Notes under the pieces: model-generated
What the model was told of the DNA's origin: nothing
Seen by the model: the letters and a program-made list of their open reading frames with translations, nothing else
Databases searched by the model: none
Shown here: positions 43,641 to 55,442 of the stretch, in pieces
Numbering within the stretch: position 1 is the first letter of the stretch
Layout: every line of letters begins with the position of its first letter
Assembly: GCA_944989445.1 (NCBI GenBank)
Contig: CALYLW010000052.1
Coordinates: forward strand, 1,387,253 to 1,451,252
DNA: 64,000 bases
Direction: 5' to 3'
Origin: Ampullaceana balthica
Lineage: Eukaryota; Mollusca; Gastropoda; Lymnaeidae
Made by a program: the position numbers and the translations under genes

Positions 43641-44007
43641 TCAACCTCCTTCGTAACCGCATATCCCTCAATTAAACTCCTTTATTCGATAAAAAAAGTT
43701 TCATATTTATGTAACTATAATTTCAATCAGAAAGTTGAAATTAATATTTTAAAATATTGTTACATATCGTGTTTCAAAAATGATTAATTATTTTATCTTC
43801 TCCGATTCCAGTTTTGTTTATGAAATTAATACCTGAAAGTATCGATTCAAAATTTACTTGTATATTTTAATTACTGTGTGAAAGCAATGCCATGCCCAAA
43901 AATCGGCGAAGTAAAAAACAAAGTAACTGGTTTAGTTTATTTCATGTTCACGTACTAAAATAATTCGATATATTGTGAAACGGAGTAGGACCAGAAATAT
44001 GAAAAGC
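43641..44007. other. No gene seen
   Basis: AT-rich unique-looking sequence. Confidence 0.5.
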
Positions 44008-44182
44008 AGTCACCAAGGTATGAATAACTTAGAGGAAGGGCAGTCACAGCGGTATGGATAACTTAAGGAGAGTGCAGTCACGGTGATATGGATAACTTAA
44101 GGGGAGTGCAGTCACAGTGGTATGGATAACTTAAGGGGAGGGCAGTCAAACTGGTATGGATAACTTAAGGGGAGGGCAGCCT
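44008..44182. repeat. 33-bp minisatellite, about 5 copies
   Basis: Unit GCAGTCACAGTGGTATGGAT followed by AACTTAAGGGGAG. It abuts the 3' end of the hAT relic. Confidence 0.93.
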
Positions 44183-45790
44183 CATTTCAAATTCTTCATC
44201 CGTAGCTAACTCCAGCAATTTATCTTCCAAAGTTACAGGCAAATCAACCTTCGATGCAATAAATTGATTGCGTATCCGTCCAGTAACTTTCCGTTGGGTC
44301 ATCTTCTTTTGGATAGTAGAACTCGAAAAGAGCAATTAATTTGTCAAGAGCTTAAAGATGATTTTTTTTTGTAGAGATGGAAAGTCAAGCTCTTCATCTG
44401 CACTATCGATAGTTGTGGCCGAATTTTGAGATATCGAAACAATCTGCTGACACTCAACTCTTCCATGCTTCCTGCTTTCGTTCTTGTCCATCGATCTTGT
44501 CAGCCAATGCAAAGCATGAAGCCATCTTTCTTTGTGTGGACATATTGAGCTCATTAATAATAGCAAAGATATCAACAAAGTATGCCCAATTGGATGTCTA
44601 ATTCATATTTCGAAATATTTGAGAACAAATACGATTATTTCTCCTGTAGAAATCGGTCGAGCTATCTTCGCAATTCTAAGTCTTGATAGTACTTTGGCTG
44701 GAGACAACCAGTGCATATCAGCATGCAGTAAAATATTTTTTGTACAGCACCCATTTCTTCAGATAATAACTTTGCTGAGCACGTTATTGTTTTCTGTTGA
44801 CATTTTCTTGGTGGCTAAGCTTTCATGGATAATAAAATAAAACTGTGTGAACTTGTATTGTGGTGCTCATTCTGTAATCTCGATAACAACTGCAGATCAC
44901 CTCACAGTCATGGCTGCAGAGAATCCCGTACACACACCAAAACAATATTTAAATCTATTTATTACACTAGCCAAATATGTAATCAGGAACTTCCTTGAAT
45001 GTTTCAGAACTTGTTGGTAATGAAGTAGAAATGAAGTACTGTTCCTTCAAATTATCCTCATATTGGTTTCGCTCACATACCATTAGAATGGTCAAATTAA
45101 TTAGCCATGTCTTTGGATTCATTGAGCTGCAGAGAAAAATACTTATCGAATTTCAGCAGTTCCATTTGCTGCACTTCAATACCACAAGCGATACAGTCAT
45201 GAGTCAAGCTATTGTGTCATTTAAGAGTGGAACCTGGGCCGAACTTTTTACCGCAGTTTCACCAAACATTTACAAACACACATCCTTAATGCATCCTACT
45301 ACGAGCACCTCACTGATTGCATATGTTCTTTTTAGCATTGAACTTATATCTTTATGTCTATTAGTTAAATGTGTCTGGCGTTTTGAGGGCTTCATTGCAT
45401 CGTTCGATAGGATATAGCCTTACAAAACACATTGAGGTGTTGGGATACCAGCATCATTCGATAGGATATGGCTTTACACAACACATTGAGGTGTTGGTAT
45501 ACCAGCATCATTTGATAGGATATCACCTTACAAACCACATTGAGGTGTTGGTATACCAGCATCATTCGATAGGATATCGCTTTACACAACACATTGAGGT
45601 GTTGGTATACCAGCATCATTTGATAGGATATCACCTTACAAACCACATTGAGGTGTTGGTATACCAGCATCATTCGATAGGATATCGCCTTACAAACCAC
45701 ATTGAGGTGTTAGGATACAAGCGTCATTCGCGCGTACAAACTCAAAGAGTCATATCTTCTAGTGAAGCTAGTACGAATTCGATTTGTTGA
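44170..45790 (-). pseudogene. Third hAT transposase relic, with amplified BED finger
   Basis: Reading the minus strand from 45790, YDSFEFVRANDACI and TPQC (the start of a BED zinc finger) are followed by a 54-bp array of that same segment, then LSNDAMKPSKRQTHLT. Next come fragments VPLLNDTIA, LTILMVCERNQYEDNL and KEQYFISTSLPTSSET near 45000-45230. HADMHWLSPAKVLSRL (the EVRWLS-like block) lies near 44680-44730, and AYFVDIFAIINELNMSTQ with CFALADKIDGQERKQEAWK near 44470-44590. The C-terminal KVDLPVTLEDKLLELATDEE ends near 44170. The order matches ZBED/EPM2AIP1-like hAT transposases. Numerous frame changes and stops make it non-functional. Terminal repeats were not found. Confidence 0.82.
45395..45720. 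repeat. 54-bp minisatellite derived from a BED-finger segment, about 6 copies
   Basis: The plus-strand unit reads ATTCGATAGGATATCGCCTT, then ACAAACCACATTGAGGTGTT, then GGTATACCAGCATC. On the minus strand each unit translates as AGIPTPQCGL, a stop, then GDILSND: the first half of the zinc finger of the surrounding transposase relic. CGCTTTACACAAC and CACCTTACAAACC variants alternate, giving a two-unit pattern. Confidence 0.9.
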
Positions 45791-45819
45791 TTGAGCTTCG
45801 ATGTCATTTATTTCTCTAT

Positions 45820-45998
45820 CAATGTTCCCTTTAAGGTTCGTTTGTCCATGTGCAAAGTGAAAAAACGCGTGTGCAAAGTTGCACAGCATCCATTTTTAGT
45901 GTGTAATATTTTACAAACTTTGCCACGCGGTAATTCTAAACTGCTGCGCGGTGTGGGTCGGATATCTACGCCGGCCGCGCAGCTTAAAGGGAACATTG
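45820..45998 (-). mobile_element. hAT MITE (CAATGTTCC family), copy 4
   Basis: Ends are CAATGTTCCCTTTAAG and its exact inverse CTTAAAGGGAACATTG. Flanks TTCTCTAT and GTCTCCAT agree at 6 of 8. Inverted relative to the other three copies. The cleanest terminal repeats of the family. Confidence 0.88.
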
Positions 45999-46248
45999 GT
46001 CTCCATCATCTAATTATTATTGTGAAGAATCCGACCCGGTTTGGTGCTCCGCATTCATATTTCTTTACTTCACAAGCATATCATTTTGTGTCTTTCTTTC
46101 CCATCTATAAATTGTGTATAATGGATCTTTTCAGTATCAAATATCAACTCAATTCTCTCTATTATTGTTTCGGAAATTTTGAACAAAATTATCATATTTT
46201 ATCATTTCAGTTTTACATTTTACAACATACAGGAGTGCAAATCTATTT
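45999..46248. other. No gene seen
   Basis: AT-rich spacer between the MITE and the dispersed repeat. Confidence 0.5.
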
Positions 46249-46745
46249 TTAAATCCTTTATATTAACTCGTGGTGTCTGCTTGAGGCAGGCGGGTGGGCA
46301 GTTCCGAAAAAAACTTTGGATCAATTTTTAACTCACTTCCACGTAAGCTAGCGAGCTGAAATTTTGCAGGCAGACTCATACCGATGATACAAATTATGTA
46401 TCAAAATTTTAGGTAAATCAAATGTACTGTAATTAAATTAATTAATTTTTAGATTATCCTTATTTATCTCTATGTAACATGCTATTTTTTTGCTATAGTG
46501 TCGTGGTGCGTATTATATTGAACAACCTTTCCTGTCGCGCAATAAGGTGCGAATTTTATTGACAATACTTTTTATAAACATATTCCCGATCGGTGCGCAT
46601 TATATTAAACATGTTTTACGTCACAACTACAATTTTGTATTTTTTGGATTGTCTTGCGCTGCGTATTTTAATGAACATTCTTTTAGTAATGTATCGTCAA
46701 TACAGGATTTATAGTCAAAAACTTGTTTTTTAAGGTTTTTTTTTA
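46249..46745 (+). repeat. Dispersed ~500-bp repeat family, single copy
   Basis: From AAATCCTTTATATTAACTCG to TACAGGATTTATAGTCAAAA, co-linear with 30324-30836 (AACTTTGGATCAATTTTTAA, CGTAAGCTAGCGAGCTGAAA, GGTGCGTATTATATTGAAC, TTCCCGATCGGTGCGCATT). Confidence 0.88.
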
Positions 46746-48089
46746 AAAATTTGAATTTAAGGCGGCAAATCTATAATTCTGTGATATCTTTTTTTTCTCG
46801 TTGTTTTGGAGTAGATTGAAGTGACGTAATCACCAAAATTTAGGGCGTCTTCTTCATCCCAAAACAGCTGCTATCATGACTACACACTACACATCGAAAT
46901 AAATGTAGACTAATTTTAATTAAGAATTGAAATACATCAGTTCTCACTGTTTGTAAAACAAAGTCACGTGGTCAAAACTAAATTTTTTAATGAGAAAAAA
47001 CACACAAAATAAATAAATTATAAAAATTTACTAAATGTATTTTTTTAAATATCAAAATAAATTCTTAATCTTTTCATTTAAATAGTTTGTTCTTTTCAGT
47101 CTGGTACTCTATTTACATCAGCAGACGGAAGTTTCAAGACATGGTTGTAGTAAATCTTAAAGTTCATTTCTTAGTGTATGGGTCAGTTCAAAACTCGCAT
47201 CTATCTCAAGTTTTAACACACACACAAAATAAATAAAATAAAATAAAAATTAATATTTATTAAAATGAATATAATTTATTATAATGTATTCGTTTCATTT
47301 TATGTGCTTACAGCCGAAAAAATCGTCATATTCTATAGGGTTAGTAGTAATAGTGGCAAATGGAGAATTATAATTAATTTTTCCCCCTTTCTTGATAACT
47401 TCTGCGGACCGGCGGCTGATGGCCCACGGACCGGCACTTGTCTGCGGACCACCACGTTGCGTAGCGCTGTCATAGATAGCGTATGCGCAGTTCAGGGAGA
47501 TACGTCAAACACACACCGTTTATAGAAGGGAGGGAAGACAAAGATGGTGCGAGACGCTTGATCATAATCTCATTAATTTAGTTTTTAGTAATTAGATTTC
47601 ATTTTTTTTAAAAATAAAAATAAAATGTAAGAGACAAAGACTCTGTTATATAATAGACTAAAATCTATTGACTATCACTGAGAGTGGGAGAATAAAATAG
47701 ATAGGTTCTACCACTCTATTACCAAGGCAAAGGGCCATAATTGAGTTCATGTTTGCATTCCACGGGACGACCACTTGCTTCATCTGGCCACTTGTCCGTC
47801 GCTGTGGTTGAAATGACAACATCGCCACCTGAGGGGCTCTAACAAGTAGTGGCTCTCACCAACTCTAACTAATTAGAGGAGATGTTGTAACAATAGCTCG
47901 GTTCATGAAGGGAAAATCTAAATTGTCAAAATTAACATGTTCCCAAATCCCAATCCCCCCACCCCACCCAACCCCGTTTCCATCTGTTAATGACTTTTTC
48001 ATATAAAACACTTCAGATGTGATAGCTATGAAATATTCTGAGTTGAAAAGTCAATCTACACCGGGGTTTGACTAAGAGTAGCACCAGAC
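46746..48089. other. No gene; possible hAT end at 47340-47471
   Basis: The stretch 47340-47471, read inverted, begins CAGCGCTACGCAACGTGGTG and contains GTCCGCAGACAAGTGCCGGT, as hAT subterminal regions do, and shares AAGTTATCAAGAAA with 32462. No partner end was found. The rest is AT-rich. Confidence 0.45.
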
Positions 48090-48780
48090 AGCCCCGTCAT
48101 GTTCTTTTGTCACGTATTGCTTCGTTCCGTAGAGAGGAACAAATGTTCTTATTATCAAGTAGATGAAGATAAGGTCCGCATCGTTTATATAGCCGCAAGC
48201 AACCGTTTCGTCCCCGTCATTTCACTAGCAACGCCATTGAGCGATGCCGGTTTAGGGCCAGGAGCGCCAGCACGGATTAGCAAACGATTCCGCGAAGAAC
48301 GCAGCGGACGCCAGCTCCGAGGAACCTTCCAGTGGAGGTCACACCCTAGGTAGGTCATTGATGATCCCCCGCTTAGCGGTGGTAGCGGGTCGAAGTAGGG
48401 ATTTCCACGCCTCAATTTAGTGGGAGGTATTTTCGACTGTCTGTCCTGGATGCCCAGGTGGCAGCTTCAGAAGCGACCTCTTCGTCTCATCTGTTACGTC
48501 CCATTGGGGGCCAGATAGCTGAGAGGGTCTTCCGGGAAGATCCACAGGCTCGGGGCTACGGATTTTCTTCCACATGTAGGTTCATATAGCCGCAAGCTGT
48601 CGACGATTGTGTTCAACTGATCACATTGGAAGTTTGATTTCTTAAACGTGTCGACACATCTAAACTTTCCACACTTCAACGATATCTGTTCAACTATCAA
48701 GTTGGCAAGCGGGATCACTCGAGAAGTGAATAAGTTCTACTTCGTAGCCATAGTCAGATTGTCCAACTTGGATGAACCAA
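48090..48780. other. GC- and CpG-richer island, unclassified
   Basis: Composition differs from the AT-rich neighbours. TATATAGCCGCAAGC occurs near 48187 and CATATAGCCGCAAGC near 48584. CATTGGGGGCCAGATAGC at about 48502 loosely resembles a retroelement primer-binding site. Open frames of 70-85 codons exist on both strands with no domain I recognise. It could be an eroded LTR element or an exon region. Confidence 0.35.
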
Positions 48781-49406
48781 ACTTCGGGAACTTGGATGAC
48801 CCCAGATGACCAGAACTCCTGTTGTTTGTTCAGAAGTCGGTAACAAATACTTTCATCTTGCCTAAGCGATGATCGATTTTCTCTCGTCAGTTACATTTTA
48901 TTTTATCTACACACATCGGTTTACTTAAATAAAACACTTAAATATTCAGAGAAATAAAGAAAATGTGAAACCGGTTGCGATTCGAACACTACTGCCATTT
49001 ACCTCAAAAAGACAACTGCCTTTTAGCCATCAATTAGTTTAACTGCTACTTTTGATTTGATTAAATGTCAACATGACATTTTATTGGGGCGATTGAAATG
49101 TATTTTAAATATATATGCACGGTGTAAAACCGGAATTCTGATAACTTCAAAAAATAATGAATCAAAGGCCCAAAAAAAAGTTATTTGCTGCAAATTGTTA
49201 ATGAGATTAATGAATTATTTATTGACTCGAGGGAGCAACGCCATAGCTGGACAGAGGAAGACCTCATCTTCCTGGTTCACTGTTTCCATTTTGTACCCAT
49301 CACGCATCTCGTTCTTCTAACGACTTCCTGTTTATTAGACAATGAAAGCATTTGACAATATATGTTATGAATACCTTTCATTAAATGATGTGAAAGCATT
49401 TAAATA
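48781..49406. other. No gene seen
   Basis: AT-rich with short unsupported frames. Confidence 0.5.
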
Positions 49407-49612
49407 TATATGTTTGCATGTATGTTTGTGTGTATGTGTGAATGTTTGCATGTGTGTGAATGTATGCGTGTGTATGCATGTATTTATGTATGTAGTATGT
49501 ATGTGTGTGTGCTTGTGTACGTGTGTATGCTTGTATTTATGTATGTAGTATGTTTGTGTGTGTGCTTGTGTGCGTGTGTGATCTTGTATGTATGTATGTT
49601 GCATGAACATGT
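49407..49612. repeat. TG/TATG-rich microsatellite
   Basis: Irregular TGTATG/TGTGTG tract. A ~62-bp block (TTGTATTTATGTATGTAGTA) is duplicated. Confidence 0.93.
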
Positions 49613-50164
49613 GTATCTGTTGATATAAAAAAAAACCATATACGCTTAAGTTAAAACATGACTGGTATGTTAAGATGTTTCAACAAAATATTCCGAACTT
49701 CTCAAATTGAAGAGTTTAACATTTCGTTTCTAATGTTCTCTTAGTTTTAAATAACAGAGACCACGAAATATATTAATAATTAAAACGTTCTCAGCACTCT
49801 CTTGTTGCGAACAATTCAATACTTTTAAGCCAAGTGTCAAATTTATGTAATTTGTTTCTCTCCCAAAAAATGGTTTTATCTTAATATTGTTTAGACGTGG
49901 AATGTACACAATCGACATGTTCACATTAAAATGAAACATCAAATAAAACTTAAGTTTCTTATCCACTTTGGCACACATACAGTTTTCACTTGCAAATAAT
50001 TATATAAATTCTATAAAGTGCATTAATTATGTCTTTCGCTATGACCATGGTAAAAGTTTTACATTACGACATTATGAATTTACGACACTGAAATTACGAC
50101 ATTTTGAAATATCAACATCGTGGCATAATTGTTTGACAATATATACTATGACATTTAAAATAAC
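49613..50164. other. No gene seen
   Basis: AT-rich. Loosely repeated TACGACATT motifs at 50060-50110 just before the next array. Confidence 0.5.
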
Positions 50165-50797
50165 ATCAGATTCCACACGAAGACATGAGTACATATGACA
50201 TTCTGACACCATCAGATTCCACACGAAGACATGAGTACATATGACATTATGACACCATCAGATTCCACACGAAGACATGAGTACATATGACATTATGAAA
50301 CCATCAGATTCCACACGACGACATGAGTACATATGACATTATGACACCATCAGATTCCACACGAAGACATGACTACATATGACATTATGACACCATCATA
50401 TTCCACACGAAGACATGACTACATTCGATATTATGACACCATCAGATTCCACACGAAGACATGAGTACATATGACATGACACCATCAGATTCCACACGAC
50501 GACATGAGTACATATGACATTATGACACCATCAGATTCCACACGAAGACATGACTACATATGACATTATGACACCATCAGATTCCACACGAAGACATGAC
50601 TACATTCAATATTATGACACCATCAGATTCCACACGAAGACATGAGTACATATGACATGACACCATCAGATTCCACCCGAAGACATGACTACATATGACA
50701 TGACACCATCAGATTCCATACGAAGACATGACTACATATGACATTATGACACCATCAGATTCCACACGAAGACATGAGTACATATGACATTATGACA
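50165..50797. repeat. 46-bp minisatellite, about 14 copies, with ~181-bp higher order
   Basis: The unit is ATCAGATTCCACACGAAGAC followed by ATGAGTACATATGACATTAT and GACACC. Variants: GACTACATTCRATATT, and an 8-bp deletion giving ATATGACATGACACC. The pair (ATTCRATATT unit, then deletion unit) recurs about 181 bp apart (50421 and 50602). Confidence 0.95.
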
Positions 50798-51346
50798 TCA
50801 GAACCCCGCCTTGTGTCATGGTGAGGTCCCCGCCCACCTACGCCCCCTCCCACTAACTAAATTAAATCATAAAATTAAATTCCCTCCCACACCACTTCAC
50901 CTTCCGTTTTAAGATAATCAGCAGGGACAGGCTGTTGAATAGTTCAGACAAAGTCTTAAGACATATTTTGTTTTTCAATGAAAGATTTCGTCAACTTTCA
51001 TGCAGTTTTTGGAACCTTCTTCTCGCAAGAATATTTCGAAATCACGTTTGTCACTGGAACAGCTGCAAAACAGAGTAGAAAATAATTCAGCTGCTTCTGG
51101 TGCCATATTGATAACAACCGCTCCATAAATCTTAAATGGAAATACAATTTTTAAAAAAAATATTTATGTTTGCGATTTGTTTAGAACCGTGTAAAATATC
51201 GAGCATCAATTAAGTTGCCGATATCTTTAGTGCTCGATATCTCGGGAAATTCGTTTCTACGTAGTAATTGCCATTAAACCAACTATTGCACACTGAACAT
51301 TAATATACCAGAAGCACACACAATGTTGTTGCATTGGCGAGTGGCG
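50798..51346. other. No gene seen
   Basis: No recognisable coding or repeat structure. Confidence 0.5.
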
Positions 51347-51640
51347 AGTAAGGTGTGGGGTCCAGGAGGTTGCTAACAGCATCGGTCCTTGGGAAGGTTA
51401 TTATTGGTGGCCGCCCCTCCACACCCCCCTAGTGACGCCACTGTTGGCGAGTAAGGTGTGGGGTCCGGGTAGTTGCTAACAGTTAGCATCGGTCCTTGGG
51501 GAGGTTATTATTGGTGGCCGCCCCCTCCACACCCCCCTAGTGACGCCACTGTTGGCGAGTAAGGTGTGGGGTCCGGGTGGTTGATAACAGTTAGCATCGG
51601 TCCTTGGGGAGGTTATTATTGGTGGCCGCCCCCTCCTAAT
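51347..51640. repeat. About 105-bp tandem repeat with a TE terminus in the unit, 2.7 copies
   Basis: The unit is GGCGAGTAAGGTGTGGGGTC, GTTGCTAACAGTTAGCATCG, GGTTATTATTGGTGGCCGCC, CACCCCCCTAGTGACGCCACTG-type end. Inverted, that end reads CAGTGGCGTCACTAGGGGGG, a common hAT-like terminus. The third copy stops before it. Confidence 0.9.
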
Positions 51641-52109
51641 TGATTGTGGCTCATCATCTCTAGTTTAACAAGTAAAAAAACAACAACGGACATACATTTT
51701 AAAAAAATAAATAAATATTAAAATGGATATTGCCTCCTCTTTTGTTGATATTCAATGACTTGATCCCCAGTTGTCTTCCCCTTTTATTGAACGCCATTGG
51801 TTGGATGAGTCTGGGGTTAAATTTAGATATTGACCTCATTTATTTGAACTCACACTGTAATAATTTGCTAATGTGGGGACAATTTTAAAGCCGGATCTGG
51901 CTGGCTACCATCCTAAAGATTGCTACCATCTGAAAGATTGCTTCTACTCCTCATTCCTTGCCAACGGGAAATTTATTTCACTCGGATTGACCTAATTTCA
52001 TTACTCACTCATGGTCACGTGGTTAAATGGAAAAGGTGTGGGGGGGGGTTTGGGGGATTATGGTTCTTGGGACAAATTAACTCCCGAATTTATTTATAGC
52101 AAGGATCAA
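51641..52109. other. No independent gene; non-repeat lead-in
   Basis: 52011-52109 forms the non-repetitive beginning of the long frame over the next array; it has a G-run and no domain. Confidence 0.5.
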
Positions 52110-54012
52110 GTACCTAAAGATTATCTCAGTGTGGGCAAAGTATCTATAAATTATCTTAGTCTGGGCAAAGTATCTATAAATTATCTCAGTGTGGGCAAGG
52201 TATCTATAAATTATCTCAGTGTGGGCAAGGTATCTATAAATTATCTTAGTCTGAGCAAAGTATCTATAAATTATCTTAGTCTGAGCAAAGTATCTATAAA
52301 TTATCTTAGTCTGAGCAAAGTATCTATAAATTATCTTAGTCTGAGCAAAGTATCTATAAATTATCTTAGTCTGAGCAAGGTATCTATAAATTATCTTAGT
52401 CTGGGCAAAGTATCTATAAATTATCTCAGTCTGATCAAGGTATCTATAAATTATCTCAGTCTAGACAAGGTATCTATAAATTATCTCAGTCTGATCAAGG
52501 TATCTATAAATTATCTTAGTCTGGGCAAAGTATCTATAAATTATCTCAGTCTGAGCAAGGTATCTATAAATTATCTCAGTGTGAGTAAGGTATCTATAAA
52601 TTATCTCAGTCTGATCAAGGTATCTATAAATTATCTCAGTCTAGACAAGGTATCTATAAATTATCTCAGTCTGATCAAGGTATCTATAAATTATCTTAGT
52701 CTGGGCAAAGTATCTATAAATTATCTTAGTCTGAGCAAGGTATCTATAAATTATCTCAGTCTGATCAAGGTATCTATAAATTATCTTAGTCTGGGCAAAG
52801 TATCTATAAATTATCTCAGTGTGAGTAAGGTATCTATAAATTATCTCAGTGTGAGTAAGGTATCTATAAATTATCTCAGTCTGAGCAAGGTATCTATAAA
52901 TTATCTCAGTGTGAGTAAGGTATCTATAAATTATCTCAGTCTGAGCAAGGTATCTATAAATTATCTCAGTGTGAGTAAGGTATCTATAAATTATCTCAGT
53001 GTGAGTAAGGTATCTATAAATTATCTCAGTGTGAGTAAGGTATCTATAAATTATCTCAGTGTGAGTAAGGTATCTATAAATTATCTCAGTGTGAGTAAGG
53101 TATCTATAAATTATCTTAGTCTGATCAAGGTATCTATAAATTATCTCAGTCTGATCAAGGTATCTATAAATTATCTCAGTCTGATCAAGGTATCTATAAA
53201 TTATCTCAGTCTGAGCAAGGTATCTATAAATTATCCCAGTCTGAGCAAGGTATCTATAAATTATCTCAGTCTGATCAAGGTATCTATAAATTATCTTAGT
53301 CTGGGCAAGGTATCTATAAATTATCTTAGTCTGGGCAATGTATCTATAAATTATCTCAGTCTGATCAAGGTATCTATAAATTATCTTAGTCTGGGCAAAG
53401 TATCTATAAATTATCTCAGTGTGAGTAAGGTATCTATAAATTATCTTAGTCTGGGCAAGGTATCTATAAATTATCTTAGTCTGGGCAAGGTATCTATAAA
53501 TTATCTTAGTCTGATCAAGGTATCTATAAAGTATATACATTATCTCAGCCTGAGCAAGGTATCTATAAATTATCTTAGTCTGGGCAAGGTATCTATAAAT
53601 TATCTCAGTGTGAGTAAGGTATCTATAAATTATCTTAGTCTGGGCAAGGTATCTATAAATTATCTTAGTCTGGGCAAGGTATCTATAAATTATCTTAGTC
53701 TGATCAAGGTATCTATAAAGTATATAAATTATCTCAGCCTGAGCAAGGTATCTATAAATTATCTCAGTCTGAGCAAGGTATCTATAAATTATCTCAGTGT
53801 GAGTAAGGTATCTATAAATTATCTTAGTCTGGGCAAGGTATCTATAAATTATCTTAGTCTGGGCAAGGTATCTATAAATTATCTTAGTCTGATCAAGGTA
53901 TCTATAAAGTATATAAATTATCTCAGCCTGAGCAAGGTATCTATAAATTATCTCAGTCTGAGCAAGGTATCTATAAATTATCTCAGTGTGGGAAAGGTAT
54001 ATATAAATTTTC
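52110..54012 (+). repeat. 30-bp satellite-like array, about 62 copies, with 6-unit higher order
   Basis: The unit is TATCTATAAATTATCTCAGT followed by CTGAGCAAGG. TATCTATAAATTATC is nearly invariant. The next ten bases vary among a few types (CTGGGC, CTGAGC, CTGATC, CTAGAC, GTGAGT, GTGGGC). A six-type series repeats at about 180 bp near 52430-52760. Near 53520, 53710 and 53900 a unit with a 9-bp insertion (AAAGTATATA) recurs every ~189 bp. The plus strand stays open for 676 codons from the ATG at 52011 (cycles of VSINYLSLSK) and the minus strand for about 299. I see no promoter, signal peptide or splice evidence, so I treat this as a repeat, not a gene. Confidence 0.95.
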
Positions 54013-55442
54013 CCAGCATTGCCCCCCCCATCACGTTTTAATATTTTTTTTAAATTTAAAGTGTACCCTGTACAAGGCCATCCCCTCCCTCCCAGCTCAT
54101 CTCTGCTTCCCTATTCCCCGGGTTAAAATTAAATGATCGATCTTTTATTCCAACAGTGACAACAGCAGCAACAACAGCTGCAACAACAGCAGCAACAACA
54201 ATAACAATAAGCTTAATTCCCTTCCTTGCCCCACCCCCAAAATTTGGTTCTCAATATCCAGGTATAATTTCAGCTACTGATCGCCTCACCGAGACACATG
54301 TGTTATCATGGGGTCACCACACTGCAAAGACTGAGAACCGTTGTGGGATTCTGTTATTATTCGATCGATGAAATCTTGAAGGCTGACGAGCGCTACAGGT
54401 TCTGTACATGCAGTGAATTTCTGACTTGAAACACCCCGGGCCGTACTCAGATACAACGGCTGTATTCTTGAGTTACCTTGGCTGGGACTCGAACGTACCC
54501 GGTGTGTGTGTGGAGATCAGGTTTTGAAAAATTGCAACGAGCTCAAATCGAATATCGCACCTTAAAGATGTGATCTAATTTAACAGGAATATTCCTTGAT
54601 TAGCTGGAAGTCTGATGTCACTGAAATTTATTTAAAAAATTTTATCACGACACACCTGTTTAACAAGAACACAGGGAAAGTGTGTTAAAACATGTCATTT
54701 GTAAAAAAAAATCTAATTATTTAGCCATGTCCGAAAACTGCCATTTCCGCCCTGCTATTTATTTGCGAAGAACAACTGTCAGAAAATCATACATCAACTA
54801 TTCTCGACTAAAGCATGACATAATGACGTCAGAGTGACTTCTTAGACTATGTAGTATTATATATCTTGAGAGACTTACACTCAATAAAATAATCGGTTAC
54901 CTCTTCGGAACCATGGAGTAGCAATTGCCTTAAAAGCCTTAACTTTTTAAGATTGCGAAATCTATTAAAGATTTCAGTAATACACTTAAGCAAAGACATA
55001 AGATAACCACTAATTTAAATTCTTGAGAAGATGTATGTATCAAAGGCAGGAAATAATCGATGTATCATAGTTTTTTGAGAGTATCGATTCATTAAATTCT
55101 TGAGATATTCGATTATCAAATGGAGCATTCGTCTCGAATCTGGCCAACCAATCGTATTGTGCCTCACATTTCGTACCACAAAGGGTGACAATAAGAACGT
55201 ATCAACCTTGATCGAGTTATCTTGTAATCCGTTTTACTAGGAGTGAGCTGATTTCATTAATCAGTTTCAAGTCTGTTGATTTTACTTTGTTCTCACGTTT
55301 TAGTGGCACCTTGAACCCTTGAAATGACTGGCTTGGTATTTAATATAACTACTCGTAACCTCAATCGATTCACTATTTCAGTTGGTGTTCGGTTACTGTT
55401 ACTTCCTTATATTCACATCAGCTCAGCTGTCTGTTTCAGTTA
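54013..55442. other. No gene; (CAA/CAG)n at 54153-54212
   Basis: A short ACAGCAGCAACAACAG tract. The remainder lacks recognisable coding sequence. Confidence 0.55.

Noticed and set aside
44000..47471. hAT relic at 44170-45790 extending to the hAT-like end at 47471
   Set aside because: No matching left terminus or duplication (TCATAGAT) was found, and the intervening sequence includes an unrelated dispersed repeat.
52641..53540. Minus-strand 299-codon frame (RYLAQTEIIY cycles)
   Set aside because: Shadow of the 30-bp array. The unit lacks stops on this strand too and there is no unique start or domain.
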